The notes: generated by a model from the letters alone, not told the origin. A stretch of 64,000 nucleotides of DNA from Chryseobacterium sp. MA9 (GCF_024399315.1 NZ_CP075170.1:620001-684000), one strand, 5' to 3'; counted from the first letter of the stretch, positions 34,024-44,012 are shown. A program made the numbers and translations.

Positions 34024-34872
34024 ATGAAAGGACTACATCTTGAAGGAATTGATGTAAGAGAAATAACATTGAAAGAGGGAGAAACAGCTTTTAAAACAAA
34101 GACTTTTCTCTCATTCATTTATATCGTCAAAGGCAAAGGTACACTTGCGTATGATGATCGCAGTATTGATTTCTCGCAGGGTAAGCTTTTCATTATTCCA
34201 CAGCAGGAAGTATACCGCTTTCAAAGTGAAGCCGCTCAGCTTATCAGTATTCAGTGTCCAATTGAGTTTATCGATAAAATCCGTCTGGAAGCAGACCGTA
34301 TTGAAAGTTGTGAAAATTTGTACAAATTGCAGTATATCAGCAATAATTATCACGCCAAGGCAGGATGTGTTTTCCGCAATAGAAATGATGAACATTTTGC
34401 TGAAACCCTTATCCTTCAGATCACCAGTGAGTTTAAAAACAAAGCGGAAGATTATCTTATTATCCGTAACTGTATGTCGATCCTTCTGAACCTGATTGCC
34501 CGGAATATTATTCAGAGCGAAACTTCTGACCTTCAGGAAAACCGCAAAGCCTTTTCGATAATGAAGATCATCACTTATATTCAACAGCATATAAAGGATC
34601 GTGAAAAAACGGGAATTCAGATTATTGCTGAGCATTTCGGAATTTCCGGGAATTATTTCGGAGAGTATTTTAAACAGCAAACTGGAGTTTCCTATCAGGA
34701 CTATCTGCTGGATTATAGACTGAAATTGGTAGAAACATATCTAAAATACAGCAGTATCCGACTAAGTGAAATTGCTTATGAACTCCAGTTCAGTGATGAA
34801 AGCCATCTTTCTAAACTTTTCAAAAAATATAGGGGAGTGACTCCTGGTGAATACAGGAAAAACTTCAAATAG
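34024..34872 (+). CDS. AraC-family transcriptional regulator
   Basis: A 282-residue regulator. The ATG of MKGLHLEGIDVREITL fits the promoter; an in-frame TTG start 35 codons upstream would run through the promoter and into the divergent MFS gene. Residues 1-100 are a cupin-like sensor (AYDDRSIDFSQGKLFIIPQ). Residues about 185-282 carry the HTH pair (IIAEHFGISGNYFGEYFKQQT and LSEIAYELQFSDESHLSKLFKKYRG). It probably controls the divergent MFS-NTF2 unit. Confidence 0.9.
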   Translation: MKGLHLEGIDVREITLKEGETAFKTKTFLSFIYIVKGKGTLAYDDRSIDFSQGKLFIIPQQEVYRFQSEAAQLISIQCPIEFIDKIRLEADRIESCENLYKLQYISNNYHAKAGCVFRNRNDEHFAETLILQITSEFKNKAEDYLIIRNCMSILLNLIARNIIQSETSDLQENRKAFSIMKIITYIQQHIKDREKTGIQIIAEHFGISGNYFGEYFKQQTGVSYQDYLLDYRLKLVETYLKYSSIRLSEIAYELQFSDESHLSKLFKKYRGVTPGEYRKNFK

Positions 34873-34910
34873 AACCTTTTTTATTAAGATTTTTAATTCA
34901 GTAAAAAAAA

Positions 34911-34942
34911 ATATAAAGTTAACTATATAGTTGACTTTATAT
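34911..34942. promoter_or_regulatory. MarR-type operator, 32-bp palindrome
   Basis: Two 16-bp arms meet without a gap: ATATAAAGTTAACTAT and ATAGTTGACTTTATAT, with a single mismatch. It lies 30 bases before the MarR ATG over the expected promoter, so it is most likely the autoregulatory operator. Confidence 0.75.
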
Positions 34943-34972
34943 TTTTATATATTTACAGCAAATATATTTCAG

Positions 34973-35467
34973 ATGGATTTTGACTTTATTAAAGAATTAG
35001 GATATAAAGCTTTGGACAGCAGGCTGAAAAGAATCAGTGACAGAATGTCCCATGATGTTCGGAAATTTTATAAAGAATTTAATATTGATGTTGAACCCAA
35101 TTGGTATCTGGTTTTTATGCTGCTGCAAAAAAAAGGAGAAATTTCAATTACCGATATTGCTGAACCGCTGGGATATTCACATCCATCTGTTGTAGTTATT
35201 GTCAAAAAAATGAATGAAAATGGTTATCTCATCATCAAAAAAGACATTGCGGATAAACGGAAGCAGATCATTTCACTATCTCCAAAAGCCATTGAAATGC
35301 TTCCTCAGCTGGAGCAGATATGGGACAGTTGTGAAAAGACAATCCTGAAAGTATTATCGGAAGATCTGGGGATTTTAACTTATCTGGATCATATTGATCA
35401 GGAATTAAAAGAAGAATCTTTCTATCATAGGTTTAAACATGAATATTTAAAATCAATCAAATCATGA
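34973..35467 (+). CDS. MarR-family transcriptional regulator
   Basis: A 164-residue winged-helix dimer-type regulator. The ATG of MDFDFIKELGYK is chosen; an upstream in-frame TTG lies inside the operator. The core is EISITDIAEPLGYSHPSVVVIVKKMNENGYLIIKKDIADKRKQIISLS (about 55-102), including the DKRK wing. A ligand pocket is not identifiable. Its TGA overlaps the next gene's ATG, so it is translationally coupled to a secreted protein of unknown role. Confidence 0.9.
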   Translation: MDFDFIKELGYKALDSRLKRISDRMSHDVRKFYKEFNIDVEPNWYLVFMLLQKKGEISITDIAEPLGYSHPSVVVIVKKMNENGYLIIKKDIADKRKQIISLSPKAIEMLPQLEQIWDSCEKTILKVLSEDLGILTYLDHIDQELKEESFYHRFKHEYLKSIKS

Positions 35468-36228
35468 AAGCATTAATTCTCATCACTGCATTTCTTTTTT
35501 CCAATCTTATGATTTCGGCAACGGAAACAAAAATTATGATAAGAGCAAAAGCGAGAGATGCCAAATTTATAGGAACTTCATTGGGTGGAGCTCATATCAT
35601 TATCAGAAACAAACTTAATCAAAGAATTCTGGCAGAAGGAAATACAACAGGAAGTACCGGAAATACTGATCTGATTATGAAAACACCCAAAGTCAGAGGA
35701 AACTCCATTGCAGATGAACAGACCGGAGGTTTTATGGCTGCTTTGGATATTGATGAACCCACATTTGTAAATATAGAAGTAATTTCTCCTTTGAACAACA
35801 AACAGGCTCAGGCGGTTGTAAGCACAGAATTGTGGCTGATTCCCGGGAAGCATATTTTAGGAGAAGGTATTATCCTTGAAATTCCGGGATACATTATTGA
35901 TATTCTGAAACCAAGAACGCATCAATATATTGCATTGAACAATATTAAAGATAAACCTTTCCTGTTTCAGGCTAATATTGTTATGATGTGCGGATGTGTC
36001 ATAGATAAAGGAGGTGTATGGAATTCCGATGAGATTGAAGTGAAAGGAATTCTGAAAAAAGACGGAAAATTTCTAAAAAATATAGACATGTCACTGGTTT
36101 CAACCAATCTTTTTGAAGGAAGCCATATCATCAGTTCTCCGGGAAATTATGAACTGGTACTGTATGCATATCATGAAAAAACGGGAAATACTGGCGTAGA
36201 TAAGGTAAATTATGTAGTGTTTGAATAA
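35464..36228 (+). CDS. Secreted protein of unknown function
   Basis: A 254-residue protein with signal MKALILITAFLFSNLMISA. No family is recognised. The mature part has two beta-rich halves: MIRAKARDAKFIGTSLGGAHIIIRN..., and after residue 150 HQYIALNNIKDKPFLFQANIVMMCGCVIDKGGVWNSDEIEVKG. The CGC pair (about 177-179) could bind metal or form a disulfide. The first half resembles carboxypeptidase-regulatory or Ig-like folds in texture only. Coupled to marR, it is probably the gene that MarR regulates. Confidence 0.6.
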   Translation: MKALILITAFLFSNLMISATETKIMIRAKARDAKFIGTSLGGAHIIIRNKLNQRILAEGNTTGSTGNTDLIMKTPKVRGNSIADEQTGGFMAALDIDEPTFVNIEVISPLNNKQAQAVVSTELWLIPGKHILGEGIILEIPGYIIDILKPRTHQYIALNNIKDKPFLFQANIVMMCGCVIDKGGVWNSDEIEVKGILKKDGKFLKNIDMSLVSTNLFEGSHIISSPGNYELVLYAYHEKTGNTGVDKVNYVVFE

Positions 36229-36249
36229 ACGAAATGAAAAAGCATACTT

Positions 36250-36287
36250 GAATAAAAAAAAGATCTTTCAAAATCTCTTTTTTATTC
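36250..36287. terminator. Bidirectional terminator
   Basis: GAATAAAAAA and TTTTTTATTC pair around an inner GAT/ATC stem; it lies between convergent genes. Confidence 0.6.
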
Positions 36288-36295
36288 AGAACAGA

Positions 36296-36538
36296 TTATA
36301 AAACCTGAAGTTCTTTAAATACTTCAATAACCGCTTCTATAAGACCTTTATCTATATTTTTTTCCGAAGCAGCATCCGGAAGGAGAGCTCTTAAGTCACC
36401 GTGATCATCACGTTCGATAACGACTTCAGTTCCATCCACATCTACATATAATTTATATCCATAAGAGAATGTGGCAAGCTTTCCGTTGAAAAGCAGTTCT
36501 TTACCCTTATAGGTTACCGGTACTTCAAATTCTTCCAT
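36296..36538 (-). CDS. Small conserved hypothetical protein
   Basis: An 80-residue acidic protein beginning MEEFEVPVTYKGKELLFNGKL, with strands followed by a C-terminal helix (DKGLIEAVIEVFKELQVL). No signal or membrane segment. Similar small proteins occur across Flavobacteriia with no assigned role. It is monocistronic. Confidence 0.6.
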   Translation of the reverse strand: MEEFEVPVTYKGKELLFNGKLATFSYGYKLYVDVDGTEVVIERDDHGDLRALLPDAASEKNIDKGLIEAVIEVFKELQVL

Positions 36539-36711
36539 TGCTGCGGGTATCTATTTATCTGACAAATGTCGGAAAATTTTAATTGATATTCATCATAGCT
36601 CAATATTAGAGCTGAATAATATGACGTATTAAAAAACTCTATTTAGTAAAATCTGTATCTTTATCCATAGTTAGTATTATAACGATAGAATGATAAAGTA
36701 GTTTGAATTAC

Positions 36712-38007
36712 ATGAAACATAAAGTGACCCTCTTCTGGTTCAGACGGGATTTAAGGATGGAAGACAGTGTAGGGTTTTCCCAGGCCCTCCAATCTGATGC
36801 TCCGGTAATGCCCATTTTTATATTTGATACTGATATTCTTGAAAAGTTGGAAGATAAAGAAGACCGCCGGGTTGATTATATCCATCAGGCCTTGACAGAT
36901 ATCAATATTTCATTGAGAAAGCATCATTCAAGAGTTAATGTATATTATGGTAAACCCATAGAGATATTCAGGGAATTATCAGAAGAATATGATATTCAGG
37001 GCGTTTTCTGCAATCGGGATTATGAACCTCAGGCAATTGAGAGAGATAAAGAAGCCTATTATTTTTTTACAGAAAAGAATATTCCTTTTAAAGCTTATAA
37101 AGATCAGGTAATTTTTGATAAAGACCAGATTATTAAAAAAGACGGTTCCCCCTATACCGTTTACACTCCTTTTGCAAAGAAATGGCGGGAAGCATTAACT
37201 CCTGAACATTATAAATCTGTACAATTAAACTTTAAAAACCTCTTTTCACAGGAATACTCTGATATCCTTACTTTAAAGGAAATAGGTTTCAAAAAAACGG
37301 AAATTGATTTTACAAAACCGATTCTGGATGCCTCCATTATAGATAGTTATGATAAATACCGCGATTATCCGGCCTTACAGCATACCACACAGCTGGGAAT
37401 AGCTTTACGCTTTGGAACGATAAGTATCAGGAAATGTGTTGCCTTTGCATTGAATCATAATGCGACATGGCTTTCAGAATTGATCTGGCGTGAGTTTTTT
37501 ATGCATATTTTGTATCATTTTCCACAGGTGGTACATCAATCCTTCAAAAAACAGTATGATAATATCAACTGGCGGAACAATGAAGAAGAATTTAAACACT
37601 GGTGCAAAGGAACTACGGGATATCCCATTGTAGATGCCGGAATGAGACAGCTTAACCAGACAGGATATATGCATAATCGTGTGCGAATGGTTGTGGCGAG
37701 TTTTCTCTGTAAGCATTTGTTGATCGACTGGCGTTGGGGTGAAGCCTATTTTGCCTCAAAACTCAATGATTATGATCTGTCTGCCAACAATGGAAACTGG
37801 CAGTGGGCAGCAGGCAGCGGTTGTGACGCAGCTCCTTATTTCAGGGTTTTCAATCCGACAGCTCAGGCTGAAAAATTTGATAAAGACCTGCTTTATATAA
37901 AAAAATGGCTTCCGGAATGGAATACGCCAGCATATCCTTCTCCTATAGTAGAGCATAATTTGGCCCGCGAAAGAGCTTTGTCCGAATACAAGAAAGCACT
38001 GGCATAA
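36712..38007 (+). CDS. phrB: Deoxyribodipyrimidine photolyase (class I)
   Basis: Light-driven repair of UV pyrimidine dimers, 431 residues. The ATG of MKHKVTLFWFRRDLRM is chosen over a TTG three codons upstream. Residues 1-130 are the Rossmann antenna domain, and the C-terminal part is the FAD domain with LIWREFFMHILY, TTGYPIVDAGMRQL, MHNRVRMVVASFLCKHLLIDWRWG and ANNGNWQWAAGSGCDAAPY. These are class I CPD-photolyase/cryptochrome motifs. A role as CPD photolyase is likely; 6-4 or signalling activity cannot be excluded. Monocistronic. Confidence 0.9.
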   Translation: MKHKVTLFWFRRDLRMEDSVGFSQALQSDAPVMPIFIFDTDILEKLEDKEDRRVDYIHQALTDINISLRKHHSRVNVYYGKPIEIFRELSEEYDIQGVFCNRDYEPQAIERDKEAYYFFTEKNIPFKAYKDQVIFDKDQIIKKDGSPYTVYTPFAKKWREALTPEHYKSVQLNFKNLFSQEYSDILTLKEIGFKKTEIDFTKPILDASIIDSYDKYRDYPALQHTTQLGIALRFGTISIRKCVAFALNHNATWLSELIWREFFMHILYHFPQVVHQSFKKQYDNINWRNNEEEFKHWCKGTTGYPIVDAGMRQLNQTGYMHNRVRMVVASFLCKHLLIDWRWGEAYFASKLNDYDLSANNGNWQWAAGSGCDAAPYFRVFNPTAQAEKFDKDLLYIKKWLPEWNTPAYPSPIVEHNLARERALSEYKKALA

Positions 38008-38016
38008 TTAATATCA

Positions 38017-38051
38017 GCAAAATGCCCGGTAACAAAAATGTCACCGGGCAT
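38017..38051 (-). terminator. Terminator of DUF3526 operon
   Basis: ATGCCCGGT and ACCGGGCAT form a perfect 9-bp stem. Only the minus strand continues with TTTTG, so it probably ends the ABC operon; the photolyase gene may also use it. Confidence 0.65.
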
Positions 38052-38086
38052 CAACCAATTGATATTAATATGAAAGTAACTGAATA

Positions 38087-38782
38087 TTAAATCGTTTTCA
38101 GATACAGCTCCTGTAGTTCCTGAGCTGTAAATGTTTTGGAAGGTAAGTTCTGTACAAGCTCTCCCTGTTTCATAATTCCGATATTGGAAGCTACACTTAC
38201 AGCATTGAAAATATCGTGGGTAGCTATCAAAACAGTTCGGCCTTCCTTACCGAGCTGGCGCACTATTTCTGTAAATTCTGCGGTGGCTATGGGATCCAAT
38301 CCGCTTGTAGGTTCATCAAGGAGCAATACTTTTGCGTCTTTGGCGAGGGCAATGGCAATTCCTACTTTCTGGCGCATTCCTTTAGAATAACCTCCCAATG
38401 CTTTATGATGAGCTGTTTCCTGTAATCCGGTGCGCTTAAGGAGTGCAGATAATTCTTCTTGCTGATAATCAAATCCTGCAATTTTGGAGAAAAAATCAAG
38501 GTTTTCTATTCCTGTAAGATGTGGATATAAAAGCACTGTTTCAGGAATGTAAGCCAGATGCTTTTTAATTTTTTGAGGTTCATCTTTTACAGATATATTA
38601 TTAATGAAAGCATCTCCGGAAGTGGCTTTAATAAGTCCCAGAAGAATATTTATTGTTGTGCTTTTTCCGGCTCCGTTTTGTCCCAGAAGAGCAAAAATTT
38701 CTCCTTTCTTTACTTCCAGATTAAGAGAATGAAGGGCTGTAAAATCGTTGTATTTTTTATGTAAGTTGATTGTTTTTAACAT
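38087..38782 (-). CDS. ABC transporter ATPase, NosF-like
   Basis: A 231-residue ATPase of the ABC-2 export class. Walker A is GQNGAGKST, the signature is YSKGMRQKVGIAIALA (LSGGQ variant common in NosF/CcmA-like proteins), and Walker B is VLLLDEPTSGLDP, with the switch ATHD. It overlaps the upstream permease by 7 bases and is the last gene of the TonB-DUF3526 operon, powering the two permeases. Confidence 0.9.
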   Translation of the reverse strand: MLKTINLHKKYNDFTALHSLNLEVKKGEIFALLGQNGAGKSTTINILLGLIKATSGDAFINNISVKDEPQKIKKHLAYIPETVLLYPHLTGIENLDFFSKIAGFDYQQEELSALLKRTGLQETAHHKALGGYSKGMRQKVGIAIALAKDAKVLLLDEPTSGLDPIATAEFTEIVRQLGKEGRTVLIATHDIFNAVSVASNIGIMKQGELVQNLPSKTFTAQELQELYLKTI

Positions 38783-40122
38783 AGTTTTCTGTATTTGTTT
38801 TGTGAAAGGATCATGAATAAAGCAATGAATACAAGGTAGGGCAGGAATAGCTGAGCATATTTCAAATGTTCAGACAAGCTGGATAACTGTATGGTTTGCT
38901 GTGCCCAGTTTATAGATTCGGCATTCTTTACCGAGAAAATAAGCGGGTAGAAGAACAACCGTTTTTTCTCATGGAATTTCTTAAGTGAAGAAGCATACTG
39001 CAATTGATTATTCATATCAGTTTTCGCCAGATGACTCTCTACGAGCTGAGTATGAAGATTCGGAAGAAAATAGCCTAAATAGGTTGCTGCCTGATTTCGT
39101 TTCTGCATTTTTTCAGTATACAGTTCTGAAGATTTTGCAGACTCCAGATCTCCCATATGCTGCATGGCATAATACCAGGTCCAGGTAAAAGTATCATTTT
39201 CTTCCACCTTGAAATTTCTGTATTGAGGATATACCTTATAGAACTTTTCCATAGTAGGACGTTTGGCTTCATCCCATTTGTTGTGATAGCCTTCTCTCTG
39301 TTCCATGACAGCTTTAAGGGATTCGTGAACGGGATAGATCTTTTGGATCAGGATATTACTGCTCATCGGAATAATAAAATTGATGCTTACCCATACAATA
39401 AGAAGGATCAGTGCATTATGAGCTGATGATTTCCGGAAAGAAATAATCCATCTGCAGAGAACAAACCAGAATAGGATATAAAGCCATCCACTGATCACAA
39501 AAGCAATATAATAAAGGTCTAAAGGTATTTTTATCCAAACTGAAGCGATAGTTATTGAAGCCAGGTACACAGCCGTTACAGCACCCAGCCGGATGAGCAT
39601 TTTATGATCAAGAAGCTTTTGTAAATTGCCACTTTGTACCGAAAGCAGCTTCCAGGTTCCTCTTTCTTCTTCTTCAGAAATCAGATTATAGCAGAAGGCG
39701 ACAATCACCAATGGGAAAAGGAATACAATTACAAAACTGAAATCAAAGTTTCCGACAGCAGCATTGGCAGGATTATAAAAATCAGAATTATAACGCTGTT
39801 CCTCAAGGTTTCGGATGGTTACTCCCTGTATCGAAGGATTTAAATCACGCATTCCGATATTTAAAGCAGCCAGTCTGGGAGTTTCATTCACCAGATTAAA
39901 TTTAATATAATAAAGAACCAACCCCAGATCATCTTTATGAAACTTCGTGTTCCTTTCTATGCTTTCTTTCTGGAATGCTCCGCTTTTGGAAATGATATCT
40001 TCATTCCTGTCCAGAAATTTTTTCCCTGTGTAAATAGCCATAATCCCGGCCATGAACAAAAATAACAATGCAATGATGTAGGCTTTGTTACGGTAAAATT
40101 GGGTATATAAATAACGATTCAT
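38776..40122 (-). CDS. ABC permease, DUF3526 family (second)
   Basis: A 448-residue membrane protein. A first helix (AYIIALLFLFMAGIMAIYTG) is followed by a large extracytoplasmic loop of about 100 residues, then helix groups starting FDFSFVIVFLFPLVIVAFCYNLISEEEERGTWKLL, a mark of NosY/DUF3526 permeases. A second large loop contains the DUF3526 pattern up to a final C-terminal helix. It begins directly after the first permease stop, with no gap. Confidence 0.85.
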   Translation of the reverse strand: MNRYLYTQFYRNKAYIIALLFLFMAGIMAIYTGKKFLDRNEDIISKSGAFQKESIERNTKFHKDDLGLVLYYIKFNLVNETPRLAALNIGMRDLNPSIQGVTIRNLEEQRYNSDFYNPANAAVGNFDFSFVIVFLFPLVIVAFCYNLISEEEERGTWKLLSVQSGNLQKLLDHKMLIRLGAVTAVYLASITIASVWIKIPLDLYYIAFVISGWLYILFWFVLCRWIISFRKSSAHNALILLIVWVSINFIIPMSSNILIQKIYPVHESLKAVMEQREGYHNKWDEAKRPTMEKFYKVYPQYRNFKVEENDTFTWTWYYAMQHMGDLESAKSSELYTEKMQKRNQAATYLGYFLPNLHTQLVESHLAKTDMNNQLQYASSLKKFHEKKRLFFYPLIFSVKNAESINWAQQTIQLSSLSEHLKYAQLFLPYLVFIALFMILSQNKYRKLC

Positions 40123-41568
40123 TTAGATTAATTTTAATTTTCTTCCACTTATTTCAATTGAGGCAATGCATATTGCTAACCAAAGAACTAAAGCAACAGC
40201 AGGGATGAACTGCTCTTTCAAGCTGTCCGAAACAGCAGTATACTGATAATTAAAGTCCGGGAATTTTTTCCAGTTGTCTTTATCAATCACAGCAGGCGGT
40301 CCTCCTTTCTCCGGTTTTATATTGCTGATATGCTCAATCTGTAGATCATTTAAATGCTGAGCCATTTGGTAGCGGTACTCTTCAGCCTGCTTTTGAAATT
40401 GAGTATAAGAGAAAAAATCAGTGCCCGTTGCTATCATGGAAAAATTTTTAAGAGCAATGGCAGGATTAATTAATCCTGAAATATCAGTGAGATTTTGTTG
40501 TCTGTGGTAAATGGTCTGCAATTCTTTTTGATGTCTGATATAAATTTGGGAACTTATCTTTTCTCCTTCTTTCATGACAAATCCACCATAGTTAAAAGGA
40601 AGTTCATTGGTGGTGTTTACTTTATAATGAGCAAGTAAAGAATCTTTAATTTTCTTAAAATGAGGGTCGTCAGGATTGTGGCTGTCCCCAGATTTTAAAA
40701 TATCTTTTTCCAGATTGGTTTCAAAAGCAATACGGGAAGGAGCCGGATATAAATTCTGGGCAGCAAACTGAATCCCTTTAGGCAAAACAATAATAAAAAG
40801 AAGCCAGAAACCAATAAGAGTGATCAGTGCTGAAGATGTACTTTTACTGATCGCAGAAACGATAACCGTTAAGGTGCTGATGAAAAAGTAATACATCATA
40901 TAAGCGGGCAGCAGGAATGACAATCGGATTAAAATATCTGCTGAATCTGTGGTTTGTGACAGCAACGCAGCCACAAAAATTACCGGAATTACCGGAATCA
41001 GGAAACATAGAGAAAACAGCCACAGTCCCAGAACTTTTCCCCAGACAATATCTCTTCCCGAAGCGCCCTGTACACTGATGATTTTTAAGGTGGCGTTCTC
41101 ACGTTCCTGTACTATTAATCCAAACCCTAGAAAAAGAATAATCAGAGGAACAATACTCTGCAGAATAAAAGCACTGCTGAAAGCTCCGAACCTGACCAAA
41201 GCACCTGAACTCCCGGCTTCCGAAAGATTGGCTGTATTCTGTTTATGAGCTTCCAGGAATATGACGTTTCCAAGATAGTCGTCTAGCCCATTGTCAAAAA
41301 TATTCAGCGGATGCCCGATTCTGAAAACCAGATAACCATAATGTGCCATACGGTGCGGATGCTTATCAGGTCTGTGTTCCCAGTGTTCACGGACTTCTTC
41401 CCGGTATTCCTTTATTTTTGAAAAGGAATCGGTGTATTTTGTAAAACCGATGCCGATGCTCAGCATACAGAAGAGGAGTACAGTGATGGTGATAAGAAGG
41501 TTCTGTTTCCCCTTAAACAGGTCTTGCCAGGTCTTTCTTACCATCAGTTGTAAGTTTGAAATAGCCAT
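40123..41568 (-). CDS. ABC permease, DUF3526 family (first)
   Basis: A 481-residue homologue of the next gene. Helix 1 (LLITITVLLFCMLSIGIGF), a large loop (RPDKHPHRMAHYGYLVFRI...), then SIVPLIILFLGFGLIVQERENATLKIISVQG matching the NosY-type core, and a long second periplasmic loop. Pairs of unequal DUF3526 permeases imply a heterodimer. It starts 3 bases after the TonB receptor gene, so receptor and exporter are made together. Confidence 0.85.
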   Translation of the reverse strand: MAISNLQLMVRKTWQDLFKGKQNLLITITVLLFCMLSIGIGFTKYTDSFSKIKEYREEVREHWEHRPDKHPHRMAHYGYLVFRIGHPLNIFDNGLDDYLGNVIFLEAHKQNTANLSEAGSSGALVRFGAFSSAFILQSIVPLIILFLGFGLIVQERENATLKIISVQGASGRDIVWGKVLGLWLFSLCFLIPVIPVIFVAALLSQTTDSADILIRLSFLLPAYMMYYFFISTLTVIVSAISKSTSSALITLIGFWLLFIIVLPKGIQFAAQNLYPAPSRIAFETNLEKDILKSGDSHNPDDPHFKKIKDSLLAHYKVNTTNELPFNYGGFVMKEGEKISSQIYIRHQKELQTIYHRQQNLTDISGLINPAIALKNFSMIATGTDFFSYTQFQKQAEEYRYQMAQHLNDLQIEHISNIKPEKGGPPAVIDKDNWKKFPDFNYQYTAVSDSLKEQFIPAVALVLWLAICIASIEISGRKLKLI

Positions 41569-41571
41569 AAT

Positions 41572-43881
41572 TTAAAATTTATAAATAGCGGTTAGTAAAT
41601 AGTTTCTTGGTGTTCCCGGAAACAACCTGAGGTAATTCTGAGCTCCGATCCAGTAGGCTTTATTGGCAATATTATTCAGGTTAAAAGCCAGCTGTACAGA
41701 TTTTGCAGGAGTATAATACAAGGCAGCATCTATAGTAGCATATGCCGGAAGTTCAAAACTTCTTGTAAACCACGGCACTTTTGAACTCTGATAAAGTATT
41801 CCCGCTCCAATACCAAAGTCTTTTATCAGCTCTATGGTTGAAAAGTTGTAGCGCGTCCAGATATTGAAAGAATTTTTAGAAGTATTTTCTTTCCTTTTTC
41901 CCACAAGATCAGGATTCGTATCATCCAATATTTTAGCATCAATATAGCTGTAACCTCCGTAAATATGCCATTGAGGAAGAATATGTCCGGAAAACTCAGC
42001 TTCAAATCCACGACTCCGGTCGGCTCTTCGCTGTACAAGCTCATCAGGTTCGGAAGGATTGTTGGCATTGATTAAAATATTTCTTTGGTTAATCTCATAT
42101 ACGGCAATATTCAATGATACCCTCCCGAAAAGCTGCGCTTTCATTCCCAGTTCTTTAAGATCTGATGTCAAAGGTTTAAATCTGGCAGCAGATCCTGTAA
42201 GGCTGGAGGTATTGGGCATTAATGTTACCGTATTGGATTGCGGCTGGAATCCGGTAAGATAAGTTCCGTAAAAATTGATATGATCTGTAAGACTGTATGT
42301 TATCCCGAATCTGTACAGAAGTTTATTATTCCGGAATGAAGACTCATTGGATTCCTTGAAATTGGTAATGTCCTGAAACCATTCCTGACGTATTCCTGAT
42401 AGAATTTTGAACTTTTTCCATGTGAAAAAATGCTGGATATAAGCGGCATGTGTGGTTGTAAGAGCAGAAGGCAGGGGTGTTATGACATTCAAAGTATTAA
42501 AATCATTACCCTGATAATTTTCTGCACCAGGATTCAGATCAAATGGAGTGACGTTGGGTTTAGGAATGAGTATTCCGTTGTAATTGAAAGTCTGGTAATC
42601 AGCGGCATTAGCAGGTTTGTAAGAAGAAGCTACAGAGCCGTTCTTCAATAGAAAACCTCTTGCGGCATTCTGCTGTCCGCCTTTACGCTTTTCCCAGATT
42701 TGACTGTCATAGCCTATTAAAGCCTGATGCTGAACAGCCCCTGTTTTGAATTTAAAATTAAAATAAGCATTAATATTTTCCGTTGCCCAACTTTGCTTTC
42801 TTTGTACAAACTGCATCATCGCGAGGCTGGAAACCGGTTTGTTATCCATATCAGGAACAAAGGAATTGGTTGTTCGGTGTTCCTGTAGATTTTCTCTCCA
42901 GTATTGCTTCATATAAGAGGCATTAAAACTGATAGCTTCGTTAAAATGATGGGCAGCACTTCCCATTATAATCAGTTCCCTGGTTTTGAAAAAATCATCA
43001 GGAGCTCCCAGATTCAATGTTCTTGGAGTACTGTTCAGATCTGTTTTTCCTGCAACGGCGCCAAAAATAGGCTGCCCTCTGTCCAGGTTTCCATAAAGAT
43101 CATTGAAAATCATTTCTACATTCACAGATGTTTTTTCATTCGGAACAAATGTGATGGAAGGAGAAATTAAAACACCGCTGTTTTTGACATGATCCCTGAA
43201 CGACTGAGCATTTTGGTAAGCACCATTAAAACGGTACAGCAAGGTTTTACTCTTATTTAAAGGGCCTGTAAGATCTGTGGTGACGCGGTACGTATCAAAA
43301 CTGCCTCCTGATAAACTGATCTCGTGACGGGAAGCAGACAATGGTTTTTTGGTAACCATATTAATTGTTCCTCCGGGATCTACACTGGACATGGTAATGC
43401 TTGCAGGACCTTTGAAAACTTCCACACGTTCTATATTGGAAGTCATAGGCTGTAAAAAATAATACTGTCTGGTCCGCATCCCATTGATAATCTGTCCCTC
43501 TTCATTTTGACTGATTCCCCGGATATTGTATTGGTTGTAATAACTGGAAGGAGAGACTCCGTTCACATTTTTCATAACATCTCCAAGCTGAAAGGCCTGG
43601 CGGTCGGTGATCAGTTCCTTGGTAACCGTATTAAGAGTTAAAGGCAGATCTTTGTTTTTCATAGCAATCTTGGTGGCGGCAAAAGAGTAGTCGGAAGTAT
43701 AATCTTTAGACTTTCTTCCGATAATTTCAACCGTTTGTACCACTGTAGATAAAGAATCTTCAGGATGGGACTGAGCATACAGAAATGAGGAGGCGGTAAT
43801 GAAACTTAAACTTAAAAGTTTCACAGAATTTTGGGAAATACAAAGAATTATTCCCGGATAATTAAAATTACTGGTAGTCAT
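41572..43881 (-). CDS. TonB-dependent (siderophore-type) receptor
   Basis: Outer-membrane gated porin of 769 residues from the chosen MTTSNFNYPG start; a start 11 codons upstream is also possible. The signal ends near SSFLYAQ. The plug includes LITDRQAFQLGDVMKNVNGVS, YNQYNIRGISQNEEG and IERVEVFKGPASITMSSVDPGGTINMVTKKPL; the barrel ends with LLTAIYKF, whose final Phe suits BAM insertion. No N-terminal STN signalling domain. It resembles FhuA/FpvA-type siderophore receptors, but the flanking Cys/His peptide and NosY-like permeases also allow copper or another metal complex. Confidence 0.92.
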   Translation of the reverse strand: MTTSNFNYPGIILCISQNSVKLLSLSFITASSFLYAQSHPEDSLSTVVQTVEIIGRKSKDYTSDYSFAATKIAMKNKDLPLTLNTVTKELITDRQAFQLGDVMKNVNGVSPSSYYNQYNIRGISQNEEGQIINGMRTRQYYFLQPMTSNIERVEVFKGPASITMSSVDPGGTINMVTKKPLSASRHEISLSGGSFDTYRVTTDLTGPLNKSKTLLYRFNGAYQNAQSFRDHVKNSGVLISPSITFVPNEKTSVNVEMIFNDLYGNLDRGQPIFGAVAGKTDLNSTPRTLNLGAPDDFFKTRELIIMGSAAHHFNEAISFNASYMKQYWRENLQEHRTTNSFVPDMDNKPVSSLAMMQFVQRKQSWATENINAYFNFKFKTGAVQHQALIGYDSQIWEKRKGGQQNAARGFLLKNGSVASSYKPANAADYQTFNYNGILIPKPNVTPFDLNPGAENYQGNDFNTLNVITPLPSALTTTHAAYIQHFFTWKKFKILSGIRQEWFQDITNFKESNESSFRNNKLLYRFGITYSLTDHINFYGTYLTGFQPQSNTVTLMPNTSSLTGSAARFKPLTSDLKELGMKAQLFGRVSLNIAVYEINQRNILINANNPSEPDELVQRRADRSRGFEAEFSGHILPQWHIYGGYSYIDAKILDDTNPDLVGKRKENTSKNSFNIWTRYNFSTIELIKDFGIGAGILYQSSKVPWFTRSFELPAYATIDAALYYTPAKSVQLAFNLNNIANKAYWIGAQNYLRLFPGTPRNYLLTAIYKF

Positions 43882-44012
43882 GAACAGGGATGTACGGGCA
43901 ATGAAAACGCCCATTAATAAAAGGATATCTTTAATTGTGTGAAAACACAGGTATCCACGGAATAACAGTACAGACTAAAAAATCTGTATATGAAAAATGA
44001 GAGCAGTATAAA

